In this document: positions 16,900 to 24,897 of the stretch, in pieces
Position numbering within the stretch: the first letter of the stretch is position 1
How the letters are laid out: each line of letters starts with the position of its first letter
Position numbers and translations under genes: made by a program
The notes under the pieces: model-generated
What the model saw: only the letters and a program-made list of their open reading frames with translations
Databases searched by the model: none
Told to the model about the DNA's origin: nothing
Assembly (NCBI GenBank): GCA_005880175.1
Contig: VBJR01000313.1
Coordinates: forward strand, 5,687-37,963
From: Chloroflexota bacterium
GTDB taxonomy: Bacteria > Chloroflexota > Dormibacteria > Dormibacterales > Dormibacteraceae
DNA: 32,277 nt
Direction of reading: 5' to 3'

Positions 16900-17919
16900 A
16901 TGGACACCACGCTCCGGCTCACGCAGTACAGCCACGGCGCCGGTTGAGCCTGCAAGCTCAGCCCGGTGGAGCTTGGGCAGGTGCTGGGGGCGCTGCCGGC
17001 CCTCGAGGACCCGAGGGTCCTGGTCGGCGCCACCACGGGTGACGACGCGGCGGTCTTCCGGATCGCGGACGACCGGGCGCTCGTCTCGACCGTCGACTTC
17101 TTCACGCCCATCGTGGACGAGCCCGGGGCGTTCGGGGCCATCGCGGCCGCGAACAGCCTCAGCGACGTCTACGCCATGGGCGCGCGGCCGCTGTTCGCGC
17201 TCGGCCTGGTGGGCTTTCCGCGCGACAAGTTGGCCAGCGGCCTGCTGGAGCGCATCGTCGCCGGCGGCGCCGCCAAGCTGGCCGAGGCCGGCGTGCCGGT
17301 CGTCGGCGGCCACAGCATCGACGACGCGGAGCCGAAGTTCGGCTACGCGGTGACCGGCGAGGTCCACCCGGACCGGGTCGTCACGCACGCGGGCGCGCGC
17401 CCGGGCGACGTGCTGTACCTGACGAAGCCGCTGTGCAGCGGCCTGGTCGCGACCGCCGTCAAGCGCGGCCTGTGCCCGCCGGACCTGGAGGCGCGGGCGA
17501 TCGCGGTGATGAGCCACCTCAACCGGGAGGCCTCGGAGGCGATGGTCGAGGCGGGCGCGTCGGCGGCGACGGACGTGACCGGGTACGGCCTGATCGGGCA
17601 CCTGCGCAACCTGGGCGTGGGCGCGGAGGTCCGGCTCTCGGCGGTGCCGGTGCTGGAGGGCGTGCTCGAGCTGGCGGCGGACGACCTGTTCCCCGGCGGC
17701 ACGCGGCGCAACTACCAGGCGGTGGGGGACGAGGTGGAATGGGGAGGGCTGCCCGAGGCGGACCGGCTCCTCCTCTGCGACGCGCAGACCAGCGGCGGGC
17801 TGCTGGTCGCGATCGCGCCTGAGCGCGCCGCGGCCTTCGAGGCCGCGCTGGCCGGCGCCCCCTACCCGGCCGCCCGCATTGGAGAGGTGAGCGATGGACC
17901 CGTTCGCATCCGCCCTTGA
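16900..17919 (+). CDS. selD: Selenophosphate synthetase with selenocysteine at residue 16
   Basis: Makes selenophosphate from selenide and ATP, the selenium donor for Sec-tRNA and other selenium uses. Read from the ATG at 16900, the N terminus is MDTTLRLTQYSHGAGU then ACKLSPVEL, with the TGA at 16945-16947 as codon 16. This matches E. coli SelD LTQYSHGAGCGCK position for position, U16 replacing the essential Cys17 and C18 matching Cys19. Further motifs include GATTGDDAAVF (ATP/Mg), STVDFFTPIVD, GGHSIDDAEPKFG and CDAQTSGGLLVA. 339 residues compared with 347 in E. coli. A start at the GTG at 16966, downstream of the UGA, would delete the active site and is rejected. A 7-bp stem follows the UGA. 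The 3' end overlaps the amidase start by 26 bp. Confidence 0.92.
16953..16975 (+). promoter_or_regulatory. Candidate bacterial SECIS stem of selD
   Basis: CAAGCTC (16953-16959) and GAGCTTG (16969-16975) form a perfect 7-bp stem around AGCCCGGTG, starting 5 nt after the UGA. The loop lies slightly closer to the UGA than the canonical window for bacterial SECIS elements unless inner G-U and C-G pairs shrink it. Confidence 0.45.
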
Positions 17920-19203
17920 TCAGGCGGCGGCAGTCCGCCGCCACGAGGTGTCCGCGACGGAGCTCGTTGACGCCTACCTGGAGCGGATCGAGCGCCTCGA
18001 CCCGCGGCTGAACGCGTTCCGGGTGACGACGCCGGACCTGGCCCGGGCGCAGGCGGCGGATGGCGACGGCGGCGGGGGCCCGCTGGCCGGCGCGACCACC
18101 TCGGTGAAGGACCTGTCGGCGATGGCGGGCCACCCGCTGACGTACGGCTCGCGGGCGTTCGAGGACAACGTGGCCCAGGTGGACTCGTTCGTGGTCAGCC
18201 GGATGAAGGCGGCCGGCACCCCGATCCTCGGCCGGACGACCACGCCCGAGTTCGGCTCGCGGCCGGTCACCGAGTTCGGGCTCCACGGCACGACGCGCAA
18301 CCCCTGGAACCTGGACCACACGTCCGGCGGCTCCAGCGGCGGGGCGGCCGCGGCCCTGGCGGCCGGCCTGTGTGCCTGGAGCCACGGCACCGACGGCGGC
18401 GGCTCGGTGCGCATCCCGGCCTCCTGCTGCGGGCTGGTCGGGCTGAAGCCGAGCCGCGGCCGCATCTCGCCGGGGCCCCTGGTCGGCGAGGGTTGGGCCG
18501 GCCTGTCCACGCAGGGCATGCTGGGCCGCACGGTGGACGACGTGGCCGCCGCGCTGGACGCGCTGGCCGGCCACCTGCCCGGCGACCCGTACTGGGCGGA
18601 GCCGGAGGGCTCGTACTGGACTGCGACGTGCACCCCGAGCTGCAGGACCTGGTGCGGCGGGTGGCGCGGACGCTGGAGGGCCTGGGCCACGACGTGGACG
18701 AGGGCGGCCCCGACACGTCCCCGTTCCGGGCCCCGATGGGCACGATCATCGCGGCGGGCACGGCCACGTACGGGGTGAAGGACCCGTCGCTGCTCGACCC
18801 GCTGAACGCCCGGATGATCGCGGCGTCGCGGGAGCTGACGGCCGCCGACTACGTCGCGGCGGTCACCACGGTCCGCAACCACAGCCGGGTGGTGGTCTCG
18901 TTCTGGGACGACCACGACCTGCTGCTGACGCCGACGCTGACCCAGCCGCCGTACCCGATCGGCGCGTTCGCCGACCCGGTGACCGCGATGGCCCTGACGC
19001 TGGAGTGGATCTCGTTCACGCAGCCGTACAACTGCACGGGCCAGCCGGCGATCTCGCTGCCGGTGGGCACGAGCGCCGACGGCCTGCCCCTGGGCGTGCA
19101 GCTGGTGGGCCCGCCGCGAGGCGAGCTGCTGCTGCTGGCGGCCGCGGCGCAGCTGGAGGAGGCGATGCCGTGGCGCGACCGCCGTCCGGCGGGCTTCGAG
19201 TGA
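17894..19203 (+). pseudogene. Amidase-signature hydrolase with internal deletion and frameshift
   Basis: Amidase-family (AS) enzyme that would hydrolyse an amide in the cytoplasm. The Ser-Ser-Lys triad region is clear: the Lys in TSVKDLSAMAG, and the Gly-Gly-Ser-Ser-Gly-Gly run (LDHTSGGSSGGAAAALAAG) with the nucleophilic Ser in HGTDGGGSVRIPAS. The frame changes near 18615-18625: EPEGSY is followed, in the frame one base back, by LDCDVHPELQDLVRRVARTL. The connecting segment (roughly 20 residues in relatives) is missing, so tens of bases were lost. The rest, to the TGA at 19203, is well formed. The ATG at 17894 follows GGAGAGG and overlaps the selD end. Specificity cannot be assigned. Confidence 0.85.
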
Positions 19204-19206
19204 GGG

Positions 19207-20535
19207 TCAGGCCGGCGGGCTGAACCGGAGCACGTCCACGCCGCCCGAGTACTCGGCGGCGTAGATCAGCCCGTCGTGGTATGCCGGGGCCGCGGCCTCG
19301 CCGCCCAGCGGGGCGAAGTAGCCGACCTGGACCGGGTGGCGCGGGTCGGCGACGTCGATGAAGCGCGTCCCCTGGGCGTAGAACGCCTCGACCAGGATCG
19401 CGCCGTCGCCGACGCCCGGCAGCGGCTCGAACCAGTGCGCCGAGCAGGTGTCCGACGGCTGCTGGCCGGGGCTGCCGGTCGGGCCCCACGAGCCGACGAC
19501 GGGGAGCCGGGCGTCGCCGGTCGCGCCGGCGAGCGAGAGCGCGAGCAGCTGGCCGTTGTCCCGGCAGGCGGGGGCGAAGTCCTCGTCGGCGACGAAGATC
19601 ACGGTCCCGGCGGGGAGCCCGCCGATCGAGCGCAGCGGCCGCCAGGAGTCGTGGGCGAACGTGTCGCGCGGGTTGTTCGGGCTGACGTACGCGCCGCCGG
19701 CGTACGGGACCGGGTCGGCGGGGGTCGCGGCGCGGGTGGCCCCGGTGGTCGGGTCCCGGTGGCTGCCGGACGTCCAGTAGCCCCGGACGCCGCCCGCGCC
19801 CGACGCCCAGGCGACGCCGGCGGCGTCCACGTCCACGTCGTGCACGACCCCGGTGCCGATGGGCGTGGAGATCGTGCGCGGCGCGCTCGGGTCGCTGAGG
19901 TCGGTCACCCAGACGCCAGTGTTCGACCCGACGGTCCAGAGGAAACGGCAGCCCTGGAGGCACTGCGTCGTGTGGCCGGCCGGCACGGCGTGGAAGCCGA
20001 GCAGGCGGAGGTGCCGCGGGTCGCGCGCGTCGACGACGTAGATGCCCGTCCGGCCGGTGCCGCCGAGCGCGGCCCGGTCCCGGGCCAGGACGAGGAGGTG
20101 CCGGGCCTGGTCCACCTGCAGGTGCTCGCCCTCCCAGAAGGGCGCTCCCGGCCGGTCGCCGGGCAGCGCCAGGTCGGCCGGGGTGAGGACCCCGATGGGC
20201 ACCGGGTACGCGGGGTTGGCGAGCGACCAGGCCAGGAGCCCACCGGGGCCGTCGCCGAACATCACGTCCTCGTGCGGGTAGCGGAGGAACGCCAGGCCGG
20301 CGATGGCCGGGCCGGCCACGCGCGCCAGCCAGGTGACGTTCTGGGCCTCGACGGGCAGGTTGGGCGGCGGGGGCGTGGGAGCCGGAGGCGGCGACGCGGG
20401 AGCGGGCGGGCGCAGGCCGGGGGAGAGGAGGAGGACGGCCACCAGCAGCACGGTCCCCAGCAGGGCGCGTCGCGGCAGACCAGCCACTGGCTGGCGGACA
20501 GGGTACCGCGGCACCGCGCCGGGCGCGGGCGTCAT
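19207..20535 (-). CDS. Exported LVIVD-repeat beta-propeller protein
   Basis: A 442-residue protein with an N-terminal signal or anchor (RRALLGTVLLVAVLLLSPG, about 24-42) followed by a Pro-rich linker (PPAPTPPPPN). The rest contains LVIVD-type repeats: GIYVVDARDPRHLRLLGF, GVWVTDLSDPSAPRTI and RFIDVADPRHPVQVGYF. These build a beta-propeller usually found at the cell surface, often with a proposed adhesive or calcium-binding role. Several Cys pairs (QCLQGC; PAC; DTC) suggest disulfides outside the cell. The ATG at 20535 is the only good start and lies just 9 bp from the divergent rsmD ATG; no Shine-Dalgarno sequence is present. It converges on the amidase with 3 bp between stops. Function not determined. 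Confidence 0.8.
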   Translation of the reverse strand: MTPAPGAVPRYPVRQPVAGLPRRALLGTVLLVAVLLLSPGLRPPAPASPPPAPTPPPPNLPVEAQNVTWLARVAGPAIAGLAFLRYPHEDVMFGDGPGGLLAWSLANPAYPVPIGVLTPADLALPGDRPGAPFWEGEHLQVDQARHLLVLARDRAALGGTGRTGIYVVDARDPRHLRLLGFHAVPAGHTTQCLQGCRFLWTVGSNTGVWVTDLSDPSAPRTISTPIGTGVVHDVDVDAAGVAWASGAGGVRGYWTSGSHRDPTTGATRAATPADPVPYAGGAYVSPNNPRDTFAHDSWRPLRSIGGLPAGTVIFVADEDFAPACRDNGQLLALSLAGATGDARLPVVGSWGPTGSPGQQPSDTCSAHWFEPLPGVGDGAILVEAFYAQGTRFIDVADPRHPVQVGYFAPLGGEAAAPAYHDGLIYAAEYSGGVDVLRFSPPA

Positions 20536-20544
20536 CCTTGGGCG

Positions 20545-21075
20545 ATGACCCGCCGGCCGGCGCCCAGCGCGCATCTCCGCGTCGGCGCCGGCGAGTTCGG
20601 CGGCCGGCGCCTGAACGCGCCCCGGGGCATCCGGCCCACGCAGGGCCTGGTCCGGGAGGCGATCTTCAACCTGGTCGCCCCGGTGCTGGACGGCGCCCAC
20701 GTGCTCGACCTGTTCGCCGGGTCGGGCGCCCTCGGCATCGAGGCGCTCTCGCGCGGCGCCGCCAGCGCCACGTTCGTGGACCAGGACGAGCACGCCGTGC
20801 GCATCGTCCGCCAGAACCTCGACGCGCTCGGCCTCGAGGGTCGGGCTCGGGCCGCCCGTGCCGACGTCACCCGGTGGCTCACCACCAACCCGCACGAGGT
20901 GAGTCGCGCGTCGCTGGTGCTGCTGGACCCACCCTACAATGACGCGGTCTTGGAGCACGCGCTGGCCCTCCTCGACTCCCTGGTGGCTGAGGGCGCCACC
21001 GTCGTGGCCGAGCGGTTCCACCGCCAGGCGCTGCCCGAGCTGGGCCGCCTGCGGGCGGACCGCGAGCGCCGCTAT
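20545..21075 (+). CDS. rsmD: 16S rRNA (guanine966-N2)-methyltransferase, C-terminal end lost
   Basis: SAM-dependent methyltransferase that modifies G966 of 16S rRNA during 30S assembly. The start RVGAGEFGGRRL and GIRPTQGLVREAIFNLV are characteristic of RsmD. SAM binding is seen in VLDLFAGSGALGIEALSRGA, and the base-flipping catalytic motif is LLDPPYND (around 130). Coding sense stops at ERRY (21075); there the frame runs into coaD sequence out of frame and stays open to 21462 without homology. The last strand of RsmD and the normal stop are missing, as part of a joint deletion with the coaD start. The core fold is otherwise complete. Divergent from the LVIVD gene with 9 bp between ATGs. Confidence 0.85.
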
Positions 21076-21520
21076 GTTCACCAACGGCCACCTGGACGTC
21101 GTGCGGCGGGCGGCCGCGCTGTTCGACGAGCTGATCGTCGCCGTCGCCGCCAACCCGGAGAAGCGGGCGCCGCTCTTCACCCCCGACGAGCGGGTGGCGA
21201 TGATCCGCGAGACGGTCGCGGACCTGCCCGGCGTGGAGGTCATCACGTACCGCGGCCTGACCGTGGACTTCGCCCGGACCCGGGGCGTCGCGGCGCTGGT
21301 CAAGGGCCTGCGCCTGCCCTCCGACTTCGAGGCCGAGCTGCAGCAGGCGCTGATGAACCGGGAGCTGGCACCCGAGATCGAAACGGTGTTCCTGATGTCG
21401 GGATTTGCTCAGATATTCGTATCGTCAAGTATCCTGAAGGACGTCGCCGGTCACGGTCGTGACGTCACCCAGTTCGTGCCACCAGTCGTAGCAAAACGTC
21501 TCGAGGAGAAGTTCCGCTGA
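21074..21520 (+). CDS. coaD: Phosphopantetheine adenylyltransferase, N-terminal strand lost
   Basis: Transfers AMP from ATP to 4'-phosphopantetheine in coenzyme A synthesis. The gene begins, by an accidental ATG, at MFTNGHLDVVRRAALF; the TNGH of the (T/H)xGH nucleotidyltransferase motif is present. The preceding first strand, with the family's YPGSFDP-type motif (about 12-15 residues), is absent because rsmD sequence is joined directly to it. The remainder is complete: LVKGLRLPSDFEAELQ, NRELAPEIETVFL and the SSSILKDVAGHGRDV region, ending at the TGA at 21520. 148 residues against the usual 160 or so. Without the first strand and the FDP motif the protein is probably inactive, and since coaD is essential, a sequence error is likely. 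Confidence 0.88.
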   Translation: MFTNGHLDVVRRAAALFDELIVAVAANPEKRAPLFTPDERVAMIRETVADLPGVEVITYRGLTVDFARTRGVAALVKGLRLPSDFEAELQQALMNRELAPEIETVFLMSGFAQIFVSSSILKDVAGHGRDVTQFVPPVVAKRLEEKFR

Positions 21521-22011
21521 AGGTCGACGAGGTCATCGACCGGATGGAGTACCTGGTCCATCACGCCCGGCGCGTGCCGTTCTCCAGCCAGGTGATGCTC
21601 GACGAGGTCGAGATCGTCGAGCTGATGGACGAGCTGCGCGCCTGCCTGCCCGAGGAGATCAAGCAGGCCAACTGGACCGTCCAGGAGCAGCAGCGCCTGA
21701 TCGCCGAGGCCCACGCCGAGGCGAGCCGGATCACGTCGCGCGCCAACGAGCGGGCGGAGTCGGCGATCCAGGAGCACGAGATCCTGCGCCGGGTGGAGCG
21801 CCAGTCGCAGCAGACGCTGCGCGAGGCGCAGACCCGGGCCGACGCCATCGTGCGCGAGGCCGAGGCGTACGCGCTGGAGCAGCTCCAGCAGCTCGAGGCC
21901 CACCTGAGCCGCACGCTCGCGACGGTCAAGCGCGGGGTCGAGGCCCTGCAGACCAGCGGGCCTCCGGACGGCCGGGGCGACACTCCACCCGCCGAGCCGG
22001 TCCGGGCGTAG
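21517..22011 (+). CDS. DivIVA/ATP-synthase-b-like coiled-coil protein
   Basis: A 164-residue protein, almost entirely alpha-helical coiled coil (EEIKQANWTVQEQQRLIAEA, then AHAEASRITSRANERAESAI and onward). Such proteins lie next to coaD in Chloroflexota and some Actinomycetota and are annotated as ATPase or DivIVA-like without known role. The start is uncertain. A CTG at 21517 that overlaps the coaD TGA (CTGA), 8 nt after GAGGAG, gives KVDEVIDRMEYLV, an N terminus like that of relatives. The first ATG at 21544 would drop it. The C terminus is a short disordered Pro/Gly tail. Cotranscribed with coaD. Confidence 0.75.
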   Translation: MKVDEVIDRMEYLVHHARRVPFSSQVMLDEVEIVELMDELRACLPEEIKQANWTVQEQQRLIAEAHAEASRITSRANERAESAIQEHEILRRVERQSQQTLREAQTRADAIVREAEAYALEQLQQLEAHLSRTLATVKRGVEALQTSGPPDGRGDTPPAEPVRA

Positions 22012-22255
22012 CCCGTCGCGGCCGCCCTGGTCGGCAGGGCCATGTCCAAGGCTGTGCGTCGCTGCGCGTGGGAGTGGTCATTGGTGCCTGATCAGCACGC
22101 TCACCCGCAGCAGATGCCACGGACCGTCGGACGCTGCGCACGGTAGGGCTGTCAAGGCCGAAGAGCGGAGCGTGCCTTGACGGGTCGGCAGCTCCTGCCC
22201 CCATCGAAACACCCCTCCGAGCGGTGGCCCGGATTCGGTACACTTCCGCACGCTC
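22012..22255. other. Intergenic region before rpmF
   Basis: 244 bp without a convincing gene. In many genomes a YceD/DUF177 gene precedes rpmF; no trace of it is seen here. The region holds an inverted repeat (22151-22181) and a TACACT -10-like box (22239-22244) 11 nt before the rpmF ATG, so rpmF-fabD-acpP may have its own promoter. Confidence 0.5.
22151..22181. repeat. Inverted repeat upstream of rpmF
   Basis: GTCAAGGC (22151-22158) and GCCTTGAC (22174-22181) form a perfect 8-bp inverted repeat with a 15-nt loop. TTGACG, a -35-like hexamer, lies inside the right arm, so an operator role for rpmF and the fatty-acid genes is possible; a terminator for the upstream gene is an alternative. Confidence 0.45.
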
Positions 22256-22432
22256 ATGGCACTACCGAAGGTAAAGCTCTCGAAGGGGCGCAAGGGGCGG
22301 CGTCGCTCCCACCTCGCGCTCGGCGCGGTGGCGCTCCAGCCCTGCCCGCAGTGCCGACGGCCCCACCGGCCCCACCACATCTGTCTCAACTGCGGCTTCT
22401 ACAAGGGTCGCGAGGTCATCAAGACCGACTAG
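22256..22432 (+). CDS. rpmF: Ribosomal protein L32
   Basis: 58-residue 50S subunit protein. The N terminus MALPKVKLSKGRKGRRRSHL matches the basic L32 tail. The zinc ribbon has both Cys pairs, CPQC and CLNC, so this is the zinc-binding (C+) form. It ends GFYKGREVIKTD. The frame is short and easily missed by ORF length filters. It precedes fabD by 31 bp, the classic L32 - fatty acid gene arrangement, tying ribosome and membrane-lipid synthesis. Confidence 0.95.
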   Translation: MALPKVKLSKGRKGRRRSHLALGAVALQPCPQCRRPHRPHHICLNCGFYKGREVIKTD

Positions 22433-22463
22433 GGCCTGGCCCCTCGGTCGCTGGTTCGCCGCC

Positions 22464-23375
22464 GTGCCCGACGCGTTCCTCTTCCCCGGACAGGGGTCCC
22501 AGCAGGCCGGCATGGGCGCCGAGCTGCTGGAAGACCCGGAGATCGCCGCGCTGGCCGATCGCTGCTCCGACGCCGCCGCCATCGACCTCCGCCGGCTGCT
22601 GACCGACGCGGACGACGACGAGCTCCGGCTGACGACGAACGCCCAGCCCGCCCTCCTGTTCGTCGGCGTCGCGCTGGCCCGCCTGCTGGCCGATCAGGGC
22701 GTGCGCCCGGCGGCCGCGGCCGGGCACTCCGTCGGCGAGTACACAGCCCTCTGCGTGGCCGGCGCGCTGACCCCGGAGGACGCGGTCCGCCTGGTGGTCG
22801 AGCGCGGCCGGGCGATGGCCGCCGCCGCGCCGCCGGGCACGACGTCGATGGCCGCCGTGATCGGGCTGGCGCCCGAGGCGGTCGAGACGGCGCTGGTCGA
22901 CGAGACCGACGTCTGGCCGGCCAACTACAACACGCCGTCCCAGACCGTGGTGGGCGGCACGATCGCCGGCCTGGAGCGCGCCGGGCCGCGGCTCCGCGAC
23001 GCCGGCGCCCGCCGGGTGCTGCCGCTCAACGTGGCCGCGGCCTTCCACACGCCGCTGATGGAGCCGGCCGGCGCCTCGCTCCGCGGCGCCCTCGACGCGG
23101 CCGACTGGCGGGAGCCCGGCATCCCGGTGGTCGCCAACTACACGGCAGAGCCCTACCGGGACGCAGTCGGGATCCCGGAGGTGCTCGAGCGCCAGCTCAG
23201 CGGCACGGTGCGCTGGGCCGACTGCGTGCGCCGGCTCCGCGAGCTCGGCTGCGACCGCTTCGTCGAGGTGGGCCCGAAGCGGGCGCTGACCGGGATGATG
23301 CGCGAGCTGGCTCCGGACGCGGTCGCCGAGGCCGTATCCGGCCCGCAAGCGGCGCGGGCGCTGCAGCCCACCTGA
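22464..23375 (+). CDS. fabD: Malonyl-CoA:ACP transacylase
   Basis: Transfers malonyl from CoA to acyl carrier protein, giving the extender for fatty-acid synthesis. 303 residues, typical length. The N-terminal [14 protein letters not shown] is the oxyanion-hole loop, Ser89 in GHSVGE the nucleophile and His195 in AAFHTPLM the second catalytic residue. The C-terminal [15 protein letters not shown] is conserved. GTG start at 22464. It lies between rpmF and acpP, but fabH, fabG and plsX, found here in many other bacteria, are absent. Confidence 0.95.
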   Translation: MPDAFLFPGQGSQQAGMGAELLEDPEIAALADRCSDAAAIDLRRLLTDADDDELRLTTNAQPALLFVGVALARLLADQGVRPAAAAGHSVGEYTALCVAGALTPEDAVRLVVERGRAMAAAAPPGTTSMAAVIGLAPEAVETALVDETDVWPANYNTPSQTVVGGTIAGLERAGPRLRDAGARRVLPLNVAAAFHTPLMEPAGASLRGALDAADWREPGIPVVANYTAEPYRDAVGIPEVLERQLSGTVRWADCVRRLRELGCDRFVEVGPKRALTGMMRELAPDAVAEAVSGPQAARALQPT

Positions 23376-23434
23376 TCCCGACTGCTAGAGTTATCGCCGC
23401 ATTTTCCATGCAACATCCTTCTGGAGGACGATAT

Positions 23435-23683
23435 TTGGACAACCAGAAGATCAGCTTTGAAGACTTCAAGAACATCGTCGTGGAGCGGCTCGGCTGCGAG
23501 GCGGAGCAGGTCACGATGGATGCTTCTTTCCAGGAGGACCTCAACGCTGATTCCCTAGACCTGGTCGAGCTGATCTACGCGTTCGAGGAGAACACCGGCC
23601 TCGAGATCCCCGACGAGGACGCGGAGAAGATCACCACCGTTGGGCAGGCGTGGGAGTACATACAGGAGAAGTCCAGCTCATAG
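23435..23683 (+). CDS. acpP: Acyl carrier protein
   Basis: 82-residue acidic four-helix carrier that holds growing acyl chains on phosphopantetheine. The attachment Ser is in [16 protein letters not shown]; the product of the upstream fabD loads it. I choose the TTG at 23435, 7 nt after GGAGG, since it gives the normal N terminus [16 protein letters not shown]; an upstream ATG at 23408 would add nine unlikely residues. The gene is richer in A/T than its neighbours. It overlaps or abuts rnc. A TAGAGT box at 23386-23391 may be a -10. Confidence 0.93.
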   Translation: MDNQKISFEDFKNIVVERLGCEAEQVTMDASFQEDLNADSLDLVELIYAFEENTGLEIPDEDAEKITTVGQAWEYIQEKSSS

Positions 23684-24825
23684 GCAAGGCCCGTTCCGGT
23701 GGCCGCGGCCGCCGTCTCGTCCCCGATCCCCAGGTCCCGACTGGCCGGCTGGAGGAGCTGCAAGACAAGGTAGGGATTGCGTTCCGTGACGTCGCGCTCC
23801 TGCGCGAAGCGCTGACCCACAGCTCGTTCGCGAACGAGAGCCCCCACGTGTCGCCGCGCGACAACGAGCGGCTCGAGTATCTCGGCGACGCCGTCCTGCA
23901 GCTCATCACGGCCGAGTACCTGTTCAAGCTCAAGCCCGGGGCCAAGGAAGGCGAGATGACGCAGCTGCGGTCCGCCATGGTGAACACGAACACGCTCGCC
24001 GCCCTGGGCGAGGAGCTGGGCCTGGGGGACTACCTGTTCCTCGGCAAGGGCATCGCGAAGGGGGGCGGCCGCAGCCTCAAGTCGCTGCTCGCCAACGCCT
24101 TCGAGTCGGTGCTGGGCGCCATCTTCCTGGACGCCGGCTACGACGCCGCGTACCACTACTACCTGGACCGCTTCCGGGCGATGCCCGAGCCGGTCCAGGA
24201 CGAGAACTACAAGGGCCGGCTGCAGCAGGTGGTGCAGGAGCGCTACGGGCTGACGCCGTACTACGACAGCGCGGGCGCGCGCGGCGGCCGGCAGCGCGAG
24301 TACACCGCCGTGGTGTACGCGGGCGCCGACCCGCTGGGCACCGGCCACGGTACGACGAAGCAGGCCGCCGAGCAGGAGGCGGCGCGCAGCGCGCTGCTCG
24401 AGCTGGAGCGGCGCGCTGCCACGCGCAAGGGCGGCGGCCGGCGCGGGCGCCGCGCGGGCGCCGAGGGCCAGTCCGAGGCGGCGCTCGCGGAGGCCGCGGA
24501 CGGCATCGACATCGGCCCGGAGCCCGAGGTCGAGGCCGGGCCGCTGGAGAAGGCGGTCGCGCTGGCGGCGGCCGGCGATGCCGAGCTCGAGGGCCCGCCG
24601 GCCGCGGCCGTGGCCTCCATCGAGCCCGTGGCGAGCGAGCCGGCCGTGGCCGAAGCGGCCGAGGCGCCGGCGCCCGAGCCCGAACCGGAGCCCAAGCCCC
24701 GGCGCCGGACGCGGCGGCGCAAGACCGAGGAGCCCCCGCCGGAGCCAGCGGCCCCGGCGGCCTCCGACCCCGAGCCGGCAGGACCCGACCCGGAGCCGGC
24801 GGAAGCGCCCGCTCAGGGCGCCTGA
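23650..24825 (+). CDS. rnc: Ribonuclease III with a long disordered C-terminal extension
   Basis: Double-strand RNA endonuclease that processes rRNA precursors and structured mRNAs. The catalytic domain has the signature [20 protein letters not shown] and, later, [18 protein letters not shown] with the metal-binding Glu. A dsRNA-binding domain follows ([20 protein letters not shown] to [18 protein letters not shown], about 175-250). From about 255 to 391 there is a low-complexity tail rich in Ala, Glu, Pro and Arg (RRTRRRK), absent from ordinary RNase III of about 230-250 residues. Start is uncertain: GTG at 23650 overlaps acpP by 34 bp, while AGGAG at 23665 with an ATA at 23680 is a noncanonical option. 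Its position between acpP and smc is widely conserved. Confidence 0.9.
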   Translation: MGVHTGEVQLIGKARSGGRGRRLVPDPQVPTGRLEELQDKVGIAFRDVALLREALTHSSFANESPHVSPRDNERLEYLGDAVLQLITAEYLFKLKPGAKEGEMTQLRSAMVNTNTLAALGEELGLGDYLFLGKGIAKGGGRSLKSLLANAFESVLGAIFLDAGYDAAYHYYLDRFRAMPEPVQDENYKGRLQQVVQERYGLTPYYDSAGARGGRQREYTAVVYAGADPLGTGHGTTKQAAEQEAARSALLELERRAATRKGGGRRGRRAGAEGQSEAALAEAADGIDIGPEPEVEAGPLEKAVALAAAGDAELEGPPAAAVASIEPVASEPAVAEAAEAPAPEPEPEPKPRRRTRRRKTEEPPPEPAAPAASDPEPAGPDPEPAEAPAQGA

Positions 24826-24841
24826 CCGCCCTCCGAACCCG

Positions 24842-24847
24842 TATCTT
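24842..24847 (+). promoter_or_regulatory. -10-like box before a short leaderless peptide
   Basis: TATCTT ends 9 nt before the ATG at 24857, a spacing suited to transcription starting on the start codon. It sits between rnc and smc. Match to consensus is four of six. Confidence 0.3.
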
Positions 24848-24856
24848 GTAGCTCCC

Positions 24857-24886
24857 ATGGCTGCCAACCACGACAACTGCTGTTAA
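24857..24886 (+). CDS. Possible nine-residue leaderless peptide ending in Cys-Cys
   Basis: ATG-GCT-GCC-AAC-CAC-GAC-AAC-TGC-TGT-TAA encodes MAANHDNCC. The stop is 11 nt before the GTG of smc. In mycobacteria and relatives, leaderless short ORFs ending in consecutive cysteines act as cysteine-responsive attenuators of downstream sulfur genes; the ending and the closeness of the -10 box here are similar. smc is not a sulfur gene, so the match may be chance. No conservation data are available from this window. Confidence 0.3.
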   Translation: MAANHDNCC

Positions 24887-24897
24887 TCTGCGAACAG

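Noticed and set aside
16966..17919. selD starting at the GTG at 16966
   Set aside because: It would delete the nucleotide/selenide-binding N terminus; homology clearly extends upstream through the UGA.
22012..22255. tRNA or riboswitch before rpmF
   Set aside because: No cloverleaf or conserved riboswitch core could be found; only a simple inverted repeat.
23408..23434. acpP start at the upstream ATG
   Set aside because: It contains the Shine-Dalgarno sequence inside the coding frame and adds residues not found in ACPs; the TTG at 23435 fits better.
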